A DNA stretch of 64,000 nt. Source: Oscillatoriaceae cyanobacterium Prado104. GTDB taxonomy: Bacteria; Cyanobacteriota; Cyanobacteriia; Cyanobacteriales; Microcoleaceae. Of this stretch, positions 1-7,736 are shown piece after piece. The DNA lies in contig JALOON010000023.1 of the NCBI GenBank assembly GCA_025454405.1, positions 1 through 64,000 of the forward strand, in the 5' to 3' direction. The number at the start of each line of letters is the position of its first letter. Positions within the stretch are counted from its first letter, which is position 1. A program made the position numbers and the translations under genes. Under the pieces are notes generated by a model. That model was not told where the DNA came from. It searched no databases and saw only the letters and a list, made by a program, of their open reading frames with translations.

Positions 1-2
1 CA

Positions 3-914
3 ATGAAAATTAATCGCAACCGCCTGCCGCAGGTTCGTTTAGTAAACCGCAAAGGAGCATTCAGCTTGAATATTGTCAGGCTGGGAGTACCTCGCCTGCA
101 TTTTGCCGACCTCTACCACTGGCTGCTAAATCTCGGTTGGCCGCAATTTTTTCTGCTAATTTTCCTCTCCTATACAGTTACCAATTCTTTATTTGCCCTG
201 ATATATTTAGCGGGGGGAGATTGCATCGCGAATGCTCGAACTGGTTCTTTCAAAGATGCTTTTTATTTTAGCGTGCAGACAATGGCGACGATCGGCTACG
301 GGTCGATGTATCCGCGCAATGATTATGCCAATACTGTAGTTGCCGTACAAGCGCTGTTTGGTTTGTGGGGAGTGGCGATGGTGACGGGACTTGCGTTTGC
401 TAAATTTTCTCGACCGACAGCTAGAGTGATGTTCAGTCGCGTAGCAGTTATTGCGCCTTTTAACGGTGTGCCAACTCTGATGTACCGCACGGCCAACCAG
501 CGGCGCAATCAAATTTTAGAAGCGCAACAGCGAGCTACTTTGATCCGCGATGAGGTGACAGCAGAAGGAGAATTAATGCGCCGTTTTTATGACTTGGAAT
601 TAATGCGGAGTCAATCGCCGATTTTTGCGCTAACTTGGACGGTAATGCACGCGATCGATGAGAAAAGTCCTTTGTACGATATGACTGCAAAAGATTTAGT
701 CGAACAGCAAGCTGAGATTGTAATTACGCTAACGGGACTTGACGAAACTGTTTCGCAAACTATTCACGCCCGCCATTCTTTTGTTGCATCAGAAGTTTTG
801 TGGGATATGCGATTTGTGGATATTATTTCGAGAACTCCCGACGGCAAACGGATGGTTGATTACACTCGATTTCATGAAGTTCAGGCTGTGGAATCTGATG
901 AATATAACTGTTGA
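3..914 (+). CDS. Inward-rectifier (KirBac-type) potassium channel
   Basis: A 303-residue tetrameric K+ channel subunit of the inner membrane. The outer helix lies at about residues 48-70 and the pore helix ends in the selectivity filter TIGYG (96-100). The inner helix is at about 110-135. The remaining ~165 residues form the beta-rich cytoplasmic Kir domain, with the recognisable stretch FALTWTVMHAIDEKSPLYD. Length and domain order match bacterial Kir channels. The first ATG lies at base 3 of the window, so a slightly earlier start outside the window cannot be excluded. There is no operon partner; the next gene is a decayed fragment beyond a small repeat element. Confidence 0.93.
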   Translation: MKINRNRLPQVRLVNRKGAFSLNIVRLGVPRLHFADLYHWLLNLGWPQFFLLIFLSYTVTNSLFALIYLAGGDCIANARTGSFKDAFYFSVQTMATIGYGSMYPRNDYANTVVAVQALFGLWGVAMVTGLAFAKFSRPTARVMFSRVAVIAPFNGVPTLMYRTANQRRNQILEAQQRATLIRDEVTAEGELMRRFYDLELMRSQSPIFALTWTVMHAIDEKSPLYDMTAKDLVEQQAEIVITLTGLDETVSQTIHARHSFVASEVLWDMRFVDIISRTPDGKRMVDYTRFHEVQAVESDEYNC

Positions 915-1068
915 ATCTGAAATCTTGCATCAATGTCAATTGGGTATTTATCGTGGGGCGGGGGCGGGTTTATTTAACCTCTCTGCAGGCTTGAAGGCTG
1001 TTGGCGAACCCGCCCCTACAGGATTGTTTAAAATGTTCCAAGATGTCAGTTGAATATAACTGTTGAAT
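899..1068. repeat. MITE-like element flanked by an 18-bp direct repeat
   Basis: An 18-bp direct repeat, TGAATATAACTGTTGAAT, occurs at 899-916 and 1051-1068 and brackets 134 bp. The bracketed DNA starts CTGAAATCTTGCATC and ends in the imperfect inverse (reverse complement ACTGACATCTTGG), so it has terminal inverted repeats. Its centre carries the palindromic arms GGGGCGGGTTTA and GAACCCGCCCCTACA. The left copy of the direct repeat contains the stop codon of the potassium channel gene. Copying of that end on insertion, or tandem duplication, explains the pattern. There is no transposase. Confidence 0.7.
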
Positions 1069-1122
1069 AGAAATTTCGATCGAGCAAGTGCTAGAATAGC
1101 AGGACAACATGAGATAATATTT

Positions 1123-1480
1123 ATGAATTCAATAACTGGGAACGCAACACTAAAAGAATTGCAACCGCAACTTCTAGCTTTAAGTCCCGAAGAAAAAGCT
1201 CAGGCAATACAATTGCTAGCTCAAAGTTTGAGCAATATTTGGTTGGGAATTCAAAAGACTCCTGGCGTAATGGGCGGCGAAGCTTGTATCAGACAAACGC
1301 GAATACCTGTTTGGCTGTTGGTAAGTTATCGCCGTCAAGGTGCTAGCGATACCATAGCGGGATTATTGTCTGTACTAGCATCAAAATTGGGAGGAACTGG
1401 CTATACGCATTAACGAGGCTATTTCTAATCTCGAAACTTTGAGAGGTATGTTGATTCGAGTTAACCGACCATCTAAGTGA
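1123..1480 (+). pseudogene. Broken DUF433-type gene (antitoxin-like)
   Basis: The ATG at 1123 opens 96 codons. Their middle part, with TPGVMGGEACIRQTRIPVWL followed by YRRQGASD, is the DUF433 signature found in many cyanobacterial antitoxin-like proteins. After ASD the sequence departs from the family and stops at 1413. A second frame, open from 1391 to the TGA at 1478-1480, ends in NEAISNLETLRGMLIRVNRP. This suggests a frameshift, or fusion of the C-terminal piece of a downstream partner. No intact toxin follows; sbcD starts 75 bases later. The DUF433 call is fairly safe, the pseudogene interpretation moderately so. Confidence 0.55.
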
Positions 1481-1508
1481 TTTGTGCAGTTCTATTCCTT
1501 TACTATTT

Positions 1509-1540
1509 AACTGTCAACTGTCAACTGTCAACTATCAACG
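1509..1540. repeat. Short tandem heptamer repeat (AACTGTC)
   Basis: Consecutive copies of AACTGTC, decaying to AACTATC, lie directly upstream of sbcD. The same heptamer family recurs at 21520-21560, 28119-28162, 34116-34137, 59250-59274 and 61808-61826. This is the short tandemly repeated repetitive DNA known from filamentous cyanobacteria. Confidence 0.85.
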
Positions 1541-1554
1541 ATCGACTGTTATAT

Positions 1555-2730
1555 ATGCGACTAATTCATACTGCTGACTGGCATTTAGGACGGCGTTTTA
1601 GAGGGATCGATCGCACTCCCGAAATTGCGATCGCCCTCGAACAAATTTTGCAGCAAGCAAAGGCTTTAGATGTCGATGCCGTACTCGTGGCGGGCGACAT
1701 TTTTGACGTGCCAAATCCGACAGCTTATGCCGAAAGAATTGCCTATAAATTCTTCTGCGATTTGCAAGCAGCAGGCATTCCTGCAATCGCGATCGCGGGC
1801 AATCACGATTCCGCTTCCCGCATCGACAGCATCGCGCAATTGCTTTCCCTAGCCGGCGTTCGCGCTCTCGGAAAACCTAGGCTTTCTGCAGATGGAGGCA
1901 CAATTATTCTGAATACTAAAAACGGGAAAATTTGCGTTGGAGCAATGCCTTTTGCTTCCGAACAAAGGCTATTAGATGCTAATTCTCTGTGGCAATCGGA
2001 AGCGGGCGATCGGCGTCAAGATTACCGTCAAATAGTAGCCGATTTAATGCAAAATTTAACCGATGAATTTCGCGACAATACAGTTAATATATTAATGGGA
2101 CACATGAGCATTGACGGCGCGAGATTGGCAAAATCAGAAGCCAGTTATTACACGCGGGATAAATACCTGCTATCCTCACAAACTCTGCCGCCAGAAGCTC
2201 AATATATCGCTCTCGGACACATCCACATCCACCAGCGCATATCTAAAAGTTCCCCCGCTTATTATTCGGGTTCTTTAATTCAGTTAGACTTCGGAGAAGC
2301 AGAACAAGAAAAAGGATTTTGCCTGATAGAAGTTGAGCCGGGAAATCCGGCGCGGGTGGAATTTAAAACTTTGACTTGCCACAAACCTTTAAAAGTGCTA
2401 AAATGCAATAACGAGAATTTGGATGAAACTTTGGAAGCCCATCAGTACCATCCCGGTTTTTTAAAAGTAATTGTTGACCTAGATAGCCCTCAAATCGGAT
2501 TGGCAGACAGAGTGCGGCAAATCTGTTCTCAAGCTTTATTAATCGAGCCACGCTACCCAGAAACTCTGCTAGAAACAGCAGAAGTAATCGAGGGCGATCG
2601 CACTGATTTCGATCCGGCAGCAGAGTTCTGCAATTACTATCAAAACCGCTTGGGAACAACACCGAAACCAGCAGTGTTGGAGGAATTTAAAAACTTGTAC
2701 AAGAAATTCAAAGAAACAGTTAAAACTTAA
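1555..2730 (+). CDS. sbcD: Exonuclease subunit SbcD (Mre11-type nuclease)
   Basis: Nuclease subunit of the SbcCD complex, which opens hairpins and trims protein-blocked DNA ends during repair. Metal-binding calcineurin-type motifs appear in order: D8-x-H10 in TADWHLG, GD at 47-48, GNHD at 82-85, GHMSIDGA, and LGHIHIH, followed by the C-terminal capping domain. ATG 1555 (MRLIHTADWHLG) is preferred because SbcD proteins start right at this motif. An upstream in-frame start at 1477 would translate the heptamer repeat. The protein has 391 residues, normal for the family. No sbcC is present in this window. Confidence 0.95.
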   Translation: MRLIHTADWHLGRRFRGIDRTPEIAIALEQILQQAKALDVDAVLVAGDIFDVPNPTAYAERIAYKFFCDLQAAGIPAIAIAGNHDSASRIDSIAQLLSLAGVRALGKPRLSADGGTIILNTKNGKICVGAMPFASEQRLLDANSLWQSEAGDRRQDYRQIVADLMQNLTDEFRDNTVNILMGHMSIDGARLAKSEASYYTRDKYLLSSQTLPPEAQYIALGHIHIHQRISKSSPAYYSGSLIQLDFGEAEQEKGFCLIEVEPGNPARVEFKTLTCHKPLKVLKCNNENLDETLEAHQYHPGFLKVIVDLDSPQIGLADRVRQICSQALLIEPRYPETLLETAEVIEGDRTDFDPAAEFCNYYQNRLGTTPKPAVLEEFKNLYKKFKETVKT

Positions 2731-2761
2731 ATAAATAGGGAGATTAAAGGTGGGGATTTTT

Positions 2762-2787
2762 TTACCGCAGAGAGCGCAGAGGAAGAG
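2762..2787. repeat. CCGCAGAG-type interspersed repeat
   Basis: CCGCAGAGAGCGCAGAGG here, and a fuller copy at 4540-4572 (CCGCAGAGGTCGCAGAGG and onward), form a short interspersed repeat found between genes. No coding potential. Confidence 0.5.
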
Positions 2788-2868
2788 ATAGTTGAAAGAG
2801 TTTTGCTGAGGATTTAATTGTGCTATTATTGATAAATAAATTGGTAAATTATCAAAGGTAAAATTTCA

Positions 2869-3585
2869 ATGCCCGCATTAAATGCTGCTGTTGTTTCTGA
2901 TGGGACCGATCGCGCGCTAAATCCTTTGGACGCATCTAAAATTAGGTGGTTTCGCAGTCGGTTAAAAGCGTGGGCTAGGGAAAATTGCCGCGATTTTCCT
3001 TGGCGGCAGACTCGCGACCCCTACGCGATTTTGGTGGCGGAGTTGTTGTTGCAAAAAACTGCTGCTGCTACGGTGGCTCCGGTTTTTCAAGAGTTTCTCG
3101 ATCGATACCCTACTCTGGCAGATGTGGCCGTCGCGCCTGCGGGGGAAATTGCTGGTTTGTTGCAGCCTTTGGGTTTGTTTTTTCGCGCCGAAAAATTGCA
3201 GGAAGCGGTGCAATTTATTTTCGATAATTACAACGGGGAAATTCCCCGCACGGAAGCTGAATTGTTGCGACTTCCGGGAGTTGGGAAATACATGGCGAGG
3301 TCGGTTTGCGCTCATGCTTTCGGACAGCCCGCAGCGGTATTGGATGTGAATGTTGCGCGGATTTTAGAGCGGTTTTTTGGAGTAGATGGGGGTAAGGTAA
3401 AATCTCGATCGCCCGAACTTTGGGAAACGGCAGATCGAGTTGCTCCCAAACAGGAAGTCGGAGCGTGGAATTTGGGTTTATTGGACTTTGGCGCGGCAGT
3501 TTGTACTGCTAAAAATCCTCGATGCGACAAGTGTGTGCTGCAACAGCGTTGCGATTATTATCCATTCGAGGCAGAGCATCTATAG
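2869..3585 (+). CDS. HhH-GPD DNA glycosylase with [4Fe-4S] cluster, MIG/MutY-like
   Basis: A 238-residue base-excision glycosylase of the Nth/MutY superfamily. Visible features are PWRQTRDPY and AELLLQ (E58), the helix-hairpin-helix LPGVGKYMA (135-143), catalytic Asp159 in AAVLDVNVARI, and a C-x6-C-x2-C-x5-C cluster (Cys212, 219, 222, 228). It ends just after the cluster, so the C-terminal 8-oxoG-recognition domain of true MutY is absent. The residue equivalent to the Nth catalytic lysine is Tyr141, as in the T:G mismatch glycosylase Mig.MthI. NLGLLDFGAAVC also resembles that protein. Automatic annotation would probably say A/G-specific adenine glycosylase; a T:G or U:G enzyme is at least as likely. 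Confidence 0.85.
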   Translation: MPALNAAVVSDGTDRALNPLDASKIRWFRSRLKAWARENCRDFPWRQTRDPYAILVAELLLQKTAAATVAPVFQEFLDRYPTLADVAVAPAGEIAGLLQPLGLFFRAEKLQEAVQFIFDNYNGEIPRTEAELLRLPGVGKYMARSVCAHAFGQPAAVLDVNVARILERFFGVDGGKVKSRSPELWETADRVAPKQEVGAWNLGLLDFGAAVCTAKNPRCDKCVLQQRCDYYPFEAEHL

Positions 3586-3680
3586 CGATCGCAAATCATT
3601 CGTAAAAGCATAGAAACCCGGTTTCTTAGAGAAACCGGGTTTCTGAACCTTGGAGTATTTACAAATCATTTGCGATCGCA
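3584..3680. repeat. Nested inverted repeat with GAAACCGGGTTTC palindrome
   Basis: Outer arms GCGATCGCAAATCATT (3584-3599) and AATCATTTGCGATCGC (3664-3679) are inverted with one mismatch. Inside, AGAAACCCGGTTTCT and AGAAACCGGGTTTCT (about 3615-3645) form a second hairpin. It lies between the converging glycosylase and hisIE genes and could act as a bidirectional transcription end or be a mobile palindrome. Confidence 0.65.
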
Positions 3681-3725
3681 TGAACATTTTTTTTATAAAT
3701 TTCTGGTACATTTTGATGGTTGGTG

Positions 3726-3789
3726 GGGTGGGGCGGGTTTACAAGATTATTCATTTTTACCGCGAACGATCGCCGAACCCGCCCCTACA
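3726..3789. repeat. GGGGCGGGTT palindromic element, copy 2
   Basis: GGGGCGGGTTTACAAG on the left and GAACCCGCCCCTACAG on the right form a long hairpin around about 35 bp. The same arms occur at 955-1020 with an unrelated spacer. Non-coding. Confidence 0.65.
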
Positions 3790-3898
3790 GATTATGGATT
3801 TCACGTTTATGTTTTTTTCGATCGATTTAAATTAATTTCCTGTCGGACTTTCGGGTTAAGCAGAATTTCCAATTAACCCAAAATTTCTGATTAACTTG

Positions 3899-4507
3899 CT
3901 ATTTCCTTCGAGCGCCCAACTTCCGATACACTGCTCTTAAATCGACTTTGTGGTAAGCTAAAGCAACCAAAGTATGGTAAAATAAATCCGCAACTTCACC
4001 AGCAATTCCATCTTTGTCATCATCCTTGCAAGCCATCACAACTTCTGCCGATTCTTCGCCAATTTTCTTGAGAATTTTGTTGTCGCCACCCTCCAACAAT
4101 TTGCAAGTATAAGAACTTTCGTTCGGATTGTCGCGCCGCTCGCAAATTACGCCAAATAATTGAGATAGCATATCGGCGGGCGGCGGTTGAATTTTCCCAT
4201 CTACTTGATGGAAACAACTTCTTTCTCCCGTGTGGCAAGCAATATCTCCAATTTGTTCCACAGTTATTAACAAAGCATCGCTGTCACAATCGTAACGGAT
4301 CGATTTGACATTTTGTACGTGTCCGGAAGTCGCCCCTTTCGGCCACAATTCGGAACGCGAGCGACTCCAAAACCATGTTTGTCCGGTTTCTAATGTTTTT
4401 TGCAGCGATTCTTGATTCATCCATGCCATCATTAACACCGTACCGTCTAAATAATCTTGGACGATGGCTATTGCTTGGCTTAAGTTAGATAAATCGGTAG
4501 AAGGCAT
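3899..4507 (-). CDS. hisIE: Bifunctional phosphoribosyl-AMP cyclohydrolase / phosphoribosyl-ATP pyrophosphatase
   Basis: Catalyses steps 2 and 3 of histidine biosynthesis in the cytosol. The N-terminal HisI domain (about 1-115) has [35 protein letters not shown], the metal site DCDSD and [10 protein letters not shown]. The C-terminal HisE domain (about 118-202) has [18 protein letters not shown] and [14 protein letters not shown], the MazG-like helices. At 202 residues it is the expected size of the fusion. The start is the ATG at 4507. It stands alone on the minus strand, as his genes usually are scattered in cyanobacteria. Confidence 0.96.
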   Translation of the reverse strand: MPSTDLSNLSQAIAIVQDYLDGTVLMMAWMNQESLQKTLETGQTWFWSRSRSELWPKGATSGHVQNVKSIRYDCDSDALLITVEQIGDIACHTGERSCFHQVDGKIQPPPADMLSQLFGVICERRDNPNESSYTCKLLEGGDNKILKKIGEESAEVVMACKDDDKDGIAGEVADLFYHTLVALAYHKVDLRAVYRKLGARRK

Positions 4508-4854
4508 GGTTTTTTCAACTTTTTCAGATAATTTTTAGTTAACCGCAGAGGTCGCAGAGGGCGCAGAGAGAGAGTACAGAGCGGTAATTTTCCAGCGATC
4601 GAACTTACCGATTTTTCTCCTGTCTGGGTGTAGCAAGTGATGGGCAAATTGTCAATAACTATTTTACAAATTATCACAATTGGGGCGTTCGGTGCTGCTC
4701 CGGTCAAAGAGAGAACAATTTAAGGCATATTGCTACCGATCGGTTTGTATCCTAGAATCTACTACTATAGTTTTCTTAACTTGGCCTAACCTTTAACCTG
4801 AAGTCGCTACATTAAGTATCCTACCAACAACAGACAATCACTAAGGAGACAACT
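4508..4854. other. Divergent intergenic region hisIE-hemL
   Basis: This spacer separates divergently transcribed hisIE and hemL and should hold both promoters. It contains one CCGCAGAG-type repeat (4540-4572). A TATAGT-like hexamer around 4765-4770 could be a hemL -10 box, but no -35 element is convincing. Confidence 0.4.
4843..4849 (+). promoter_or_regulatory. Ribosome binding site setting the TTG start of hemL
   Basis: AAGGAGA lies five bases before TTG 4855. No ATG fits both this site and the conserved N-terminus, so TTG is the likely initiation codon. Confidence 0.7.
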
Positions 4855-6153
4855 TTGGTTTCTACAACCTTGAAAACTACCAAATCAGAAGAAATTTTCG
4901 CCGCCGCCCAGAAATTGATGCCCGGTGGCGTCAGTTCCCCCGTGCGAGCCTTTAAATCCGTAGGCGGACAGCCCATAGTGTTCGATCGAGTCAACGGAGC
5001 TTATATTTGGGATGTTGACGGCAATCAATACATCGACTACGTGGGCACTTGGGGGCCGGCTATCTGCGGGCACACCCACCCGGAAGTCATCAAAGCCCTG
5101 CACGATTCTTTGGAAAAAGGCACCAGTTTCGGCGCGCCTTCGGTTTTGGAAAACGTACTCGCCGAAATGGTCATTGATGCGGTTCCCTGCATTGAAATGG
5201 TGCGATTTGTCAACTCCGGTACGGAAGCTTGCATGGCCGTGTTGCGCCTGATGCGAGCCTTTACCGGACGCGACAAGGTAATTAAATTTGAGGGCTGCTA
5301 TCACGGCCACGCCGATATGTTCTTGGTAAAAGCAGGTTCCGGCGTTGCCACTCTGGGCTTGCCCGATTCCCCCGGCGTTCCTAAATCCGTTACCGCAAAC
5401 ACTCTCAACGCTCCCTACAATGACTTGGAAGCTGTGAAAGCTCTGTTTGCCGAAAATCCCGACCAAATCGCGGGCGTCATTCTGGAGCCTGTGGTGGGGA
5501 ATGCAGGCTTTATAGTGCCGGATGCGGGTTTTCTCGAAGGTTTGCGGGAAATTACTAAGGATAACGGCGCTTTGTTAGTCTTTGACGAGGTAATGACCGG
5601 CTTCCGCATCGCCTACGGGGGAGCTCAACAAAAATTCGGCGTTACCCCGGATTTGACAACTTTGGGTAAAGTTATCGGCGGCGGTTTGCCCGTGGGGGCT
5701 TACGGCGGGCGGCGCGATATTATGTCGATGGTGGCTCCTGCTGGACCGATGTATCAAGCTGGCACGCTTTCCGGAAATCCTCTGGCGATGACGGCGGGGA
5801 TTAAAACTTTGGAATTGCTGCAAAAACCGGGGACTTACGAACAGTTAGATAAAGTTACCAAAAAACTGTCTGATGGCTTGCTGAAAATTGCTAAGGAAAC
5901 CGGAAATGCAGCTTGTGGCGGGCAAATTAGTGCGATGTTTGGTTTGTTTTTTGCAGCGGGCCCGGTTCACAATTACGAGGATGCGAAGAAGTCGGATGTG
6001 ACGAAGTTCGGCCGTTTCCATCGGGGAATGTTGGAGCACGGAATTTATCTGGCTCCTTCGCAGTTTGAGGCTGGATTTACTTCTTTGGCTCACACTGATG
6101 AGGATATCGATCGCACTTTAGCAGCAGCTCGCGAAGTGATGGGCAGTATTTAG
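4855..6153 (+). CDS. hemL: Glutamate-1-semialdehyde 2,1-aminomutase
   Basis: PLP enzyme that converts glutamate-1-semialdehyde to 5-aminolevulinate, the committed precursor of haem, chlorophyll and phycobilins. The 432 residues show [12 protein letters not shown] at the N-terminus, [13 protein letters not shown] for phosphate binding, FDEVMTGFR (PLP-contacting Asp) and the Schiff-base lysine near residue 272 in TLGKVIGGG. Translation appears to begin at TTG 4855 behind a strong AAGGAGA site. Cyanobacterial homologues start at the same point. A strong hairpin follows the stop, so it is probably monocistronic. Confidence 0.97.
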   Translation: MVSTTLKTTKSEEIFAAAQKLMPGGVSSPVRAFKSVGGQPIVFDRVNGAYIWDVDGNQYIDYVGTWGPAICGHTHPEVIKALHDSLEKGTSFGAPSVLENVLAEMVIDAVPCIEMVRFVNSGTEACMAVLRLMRAFTGRDKVIKFEGCYHGHADMFLVKAGSGVATLGLPDSPGVPKSVTANTLNAPYNDLEAVKALFAENPDQIAGVILEPVVGNAGFIVPDAGFLEGLREITKDNGALLVFDEVMTGFRIAYGGAQQKFGVTPDLTTLGKVIGGGLPVGAYGGRRDIMSMVAPAGPMYQAGTLSGNPLAMTAGIKTLELLQKPGTYEQLDKVTKKLSDGLLKIAKETGNAACGGQISAMFGLFFAAGPVHNYEDAKKSDVTKFGRFHRGMLEHGIYLAPSQFEAGFTSLAHTDEDIDRTLAAAREVMGSI

Positions 6154-6198
6154 TTTGCTGCAAACTCTTCAGTGATGAAAATTTTGAGGTAAATTCTT

Positions 6199-6235
6199 AA
6201 AATCCTTACTGTTTGTACAGTAAGGATTTTAATTT
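6199..6235 (+). terminator. Rho-independent terminator of hemL
   Basis: A perfect 14-bp stem, AAAATCCTTACTGT paired with ACAGTAAGGATTTT (6199-6230), has a 4-nt loop and is followed by AATTT. It lies 45 bases after the hemL stop. Confidence 0.8.
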
Positions 6236-6289
6236 GGCTCTCTCGGATGTTGGGTGAAAAATGTAGTATAAAAAGTTGTATAATTGAGT

Positions 6290-6829
6290 TTAAGCTAACA
6301 ATCGATCGACCTCGATGCTAAAACCGAGCAAAATTTGTTGAGTGCTAGCTGTATCGCCCGATCGAAATGTCAGTATTCGATCGTGAGCGATCGCAAATAT
6401 TAAACGACTTTCGGGAAAAACCAACCAAACTTCCTGACAGCTAGATGCTAAATATTCTTGTGCTTTGAGAAAGACATCTTCAGCAATATCCGTGGGTGAA
6501 ACTATTTCGGCAATTAACGGGAAACTTTGGGGTAAAGTGGCAAGATTGCCAAATTGTGCAACTAATTCGGGTGTGAGATAAGCTACATCGGGACGGCGAA
6601 TTTGTCGGTTAGTGCAGCAAGGAACCTCGACATAAGCTTCTCCCCCTTGTCCGCTGGAATTTTTATAATTTTTCCAAGCCTCCCCCAGGCTTAACTGAAT
6701 TTTACCCGTCTTTAGTGTCATGCCATTTTTCTCCACAAGTTTGCCGTCTACCAATTCCATGTTGTCGGGCGGCTCGGTGACGAATTCTTCTAGAGCTAAA
6801 TTATCTGATATAATAGTAGCAGTGACCAT
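6290..6829 (-). CDS. Uma2 family endonuclease-like protein (DUF820)
   Basis: A 179-residue member of the Uma2/DUF820 family, a PD-(D/E)XK-fold group greatly expanded in cyanobacteria and of unknown role. Visible hallmarks are NMELVDGKLVEK at the N-terminus, RRPDVAYL, the acidic core IAEIVSPTD and a lysine in the following helix (FLKAQEYLASSCQEVWLV). The ATG at 6829 (MVTATIISDN) is preferred over the upstream start at 6928, whose extra 33 residues are not family-like. Some members sit on mobile DNA; this one is near an immunity-like pair. Confidence 0.85.
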   Translation of the reverse strand: MVTATIISDNLALEEFVTEPPDNMELVDGKLVEKNGMTLKTGKIQLSLGEAWKNYKNSSGQGGEAYVEVPCCTNRQIRRPDVAYLTPELVAQFGNLATLPQSFPLIAEIVSPTDIAEDVFLKAQEYLASSCQEVWLVFPESRLIFAIAHDRILTFRSGDTASTQQILLGFSIEVDRLLA

Positions 6830-6897
6830 CGTTAGTTCCTCGCTTTTACAAAATTCACTTGTTATTATTATGAGCGATCGGGAAGGGCGATCGTACA

Positions 6898-7139
6898 TTA
6901 GGGCAGTCTCTCTCGCACCGAAAGCCAAGTTTTAAGTTTTTCGTCTAAAACATATTTATCGGTGTTAGCGAGTGCAGCGATAACTTGCAAGAGATTTTTA
7001 AGTTGTCTTAACTTGCGAATTTCTGCAATAGGTAGCGTTTTCCAATTAGTCGCCTTATATTTTTCACCCAAATCAGTACAGATTCGGCATTTTGTTCGAG
7101 GATGCGATCGATCGATATTGTCGGGGGAGATTGAATCAT
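6898..7139 (-). pseudogene. Small unidentified gene with probable frameshift
   Basis: An ATG at 7139, ten bases after the stop of the MafI-like gene, begins MIQSPPTISIDRILEQNAES. That frame soon stops. A second frame, open to 6898, continues with DLGEKYKATNWKTLPIAEIR and ends in TWLSVRERLP. Joining the frames near base 7080 would give a protein of about 80 residues, so a single indel or a sequencing error is likely. The family is not recognised. The spacing suggests it was co-transcribed with the gene upstream. Confidence 0.4.
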
Positions 7140-7148
7140 AATTTATCC

Positions 7149-7520
7149 TCAAGGAGTTACCTGCACTTTTAACATTTCCCAAGTTTCTCCTTCCACGTTC
7201 AAGACATTGCCTACTTCTTGCAAGAGTTCATAACCCCTTGAATTTATGGGTATTTCTTCCTCAATGAGAAGATCGCACAAAGTCTCTAACGCCAAATTCC
7301 ACTCGCCCGCATTGATGTAGGATTGAAGGAATTCTACTTGAGTATCTGAAATAGATTCCTTAAGTTGGGCAAGGACTTCATTGAGATTACCAGGAATAAT
7401 GATAGGATTGCGCTGTATTGAACTAATTTGAGAGGGTGAATGAGTATATCCACCACTCTGATTCTCAATCATCCCCTGAATCAATTCTATCTGATTCTGA
7501 CTTTTTTTCAAGTCGCTCAT
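7149..7520 (-). CDS. MafI-like immunity protein (putative)
   Basis: A 123-residue soluble acidic protein. The C-terminal ~80 residues (LKESISDTQVEFLQSYINAG, then EWNLALETLCDLLIEEEIPI and LLQEVGNVL) resemble the MafI-type small immunity proteins that neutralise polymorphic toxins. The N-terminal ~45 residues are low-complexity. No toxin gene is visible beside it; a small frameshifted ORF follows. The match is made by eye from the helix pattern and the ALETLC core, so the name is tentative. It could be an orphan immunity gene kept against neighbours' toxins. Confidence 0.5.
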   Translation of the reverse strand: MSDLKKSQNQIELIQGMIENQSGGYTHSPSQISSIQRNPIIIPGNLNEVLAQLKESISDTQVEFLQSYINAGEWNLALETLCDLLIEEEIPINSRGYELLQEVGNVLNVEGETWEMLKVQVTP

Positions 7521-7682
7521 TCCCTCACAACAGATTTCCAGAATCTCTAAACTGAGTTTCCCAAATTTATAAAATTAATCAATTTTTAAGAGTGACGGAC
7601 TTACGCAGGAACGCTACGTTGTATATCAGAAGCTGTCAATAGTTCCTGTTGAATACCTCATAAACTCACTCACATCTTGCAG

Positions 7683-7721
7683 GATTCCTCAGAACAGGCA
7701 TCTTGCCTGTTCTGAGGAATC
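7683..7721 (-). terminator. 18-bp perfect hairpin after the RTX gene
   Basis: GATTCCTCAGAACAGGCA and its exact complement flank a TCT loop just beyond the RTX gene stop at 7737. There is no T-run on the minus strand, so it may be a palindromic repeat that also stops transcription. The core AACAGGCA/TGCCTGTT is a common intergenic palindrome in cyanobacteria. Confidence 0.5.
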
Positions 7722-7736
7722 AATCGATTAGGCTTC

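Noticed and set aside
739..1053. ORF overlapping the potassium channel 3' end and the MITE
   Set aside because: First half is an out-of-frame shadow of the channel gene, second half is translated palindrome.
4885..5466. 193-codon ORF antisense to hemL
   Set aside because: Lies entirely within the well-supported hemL gene; its residue composition is a shadow of the GC-rich codons.
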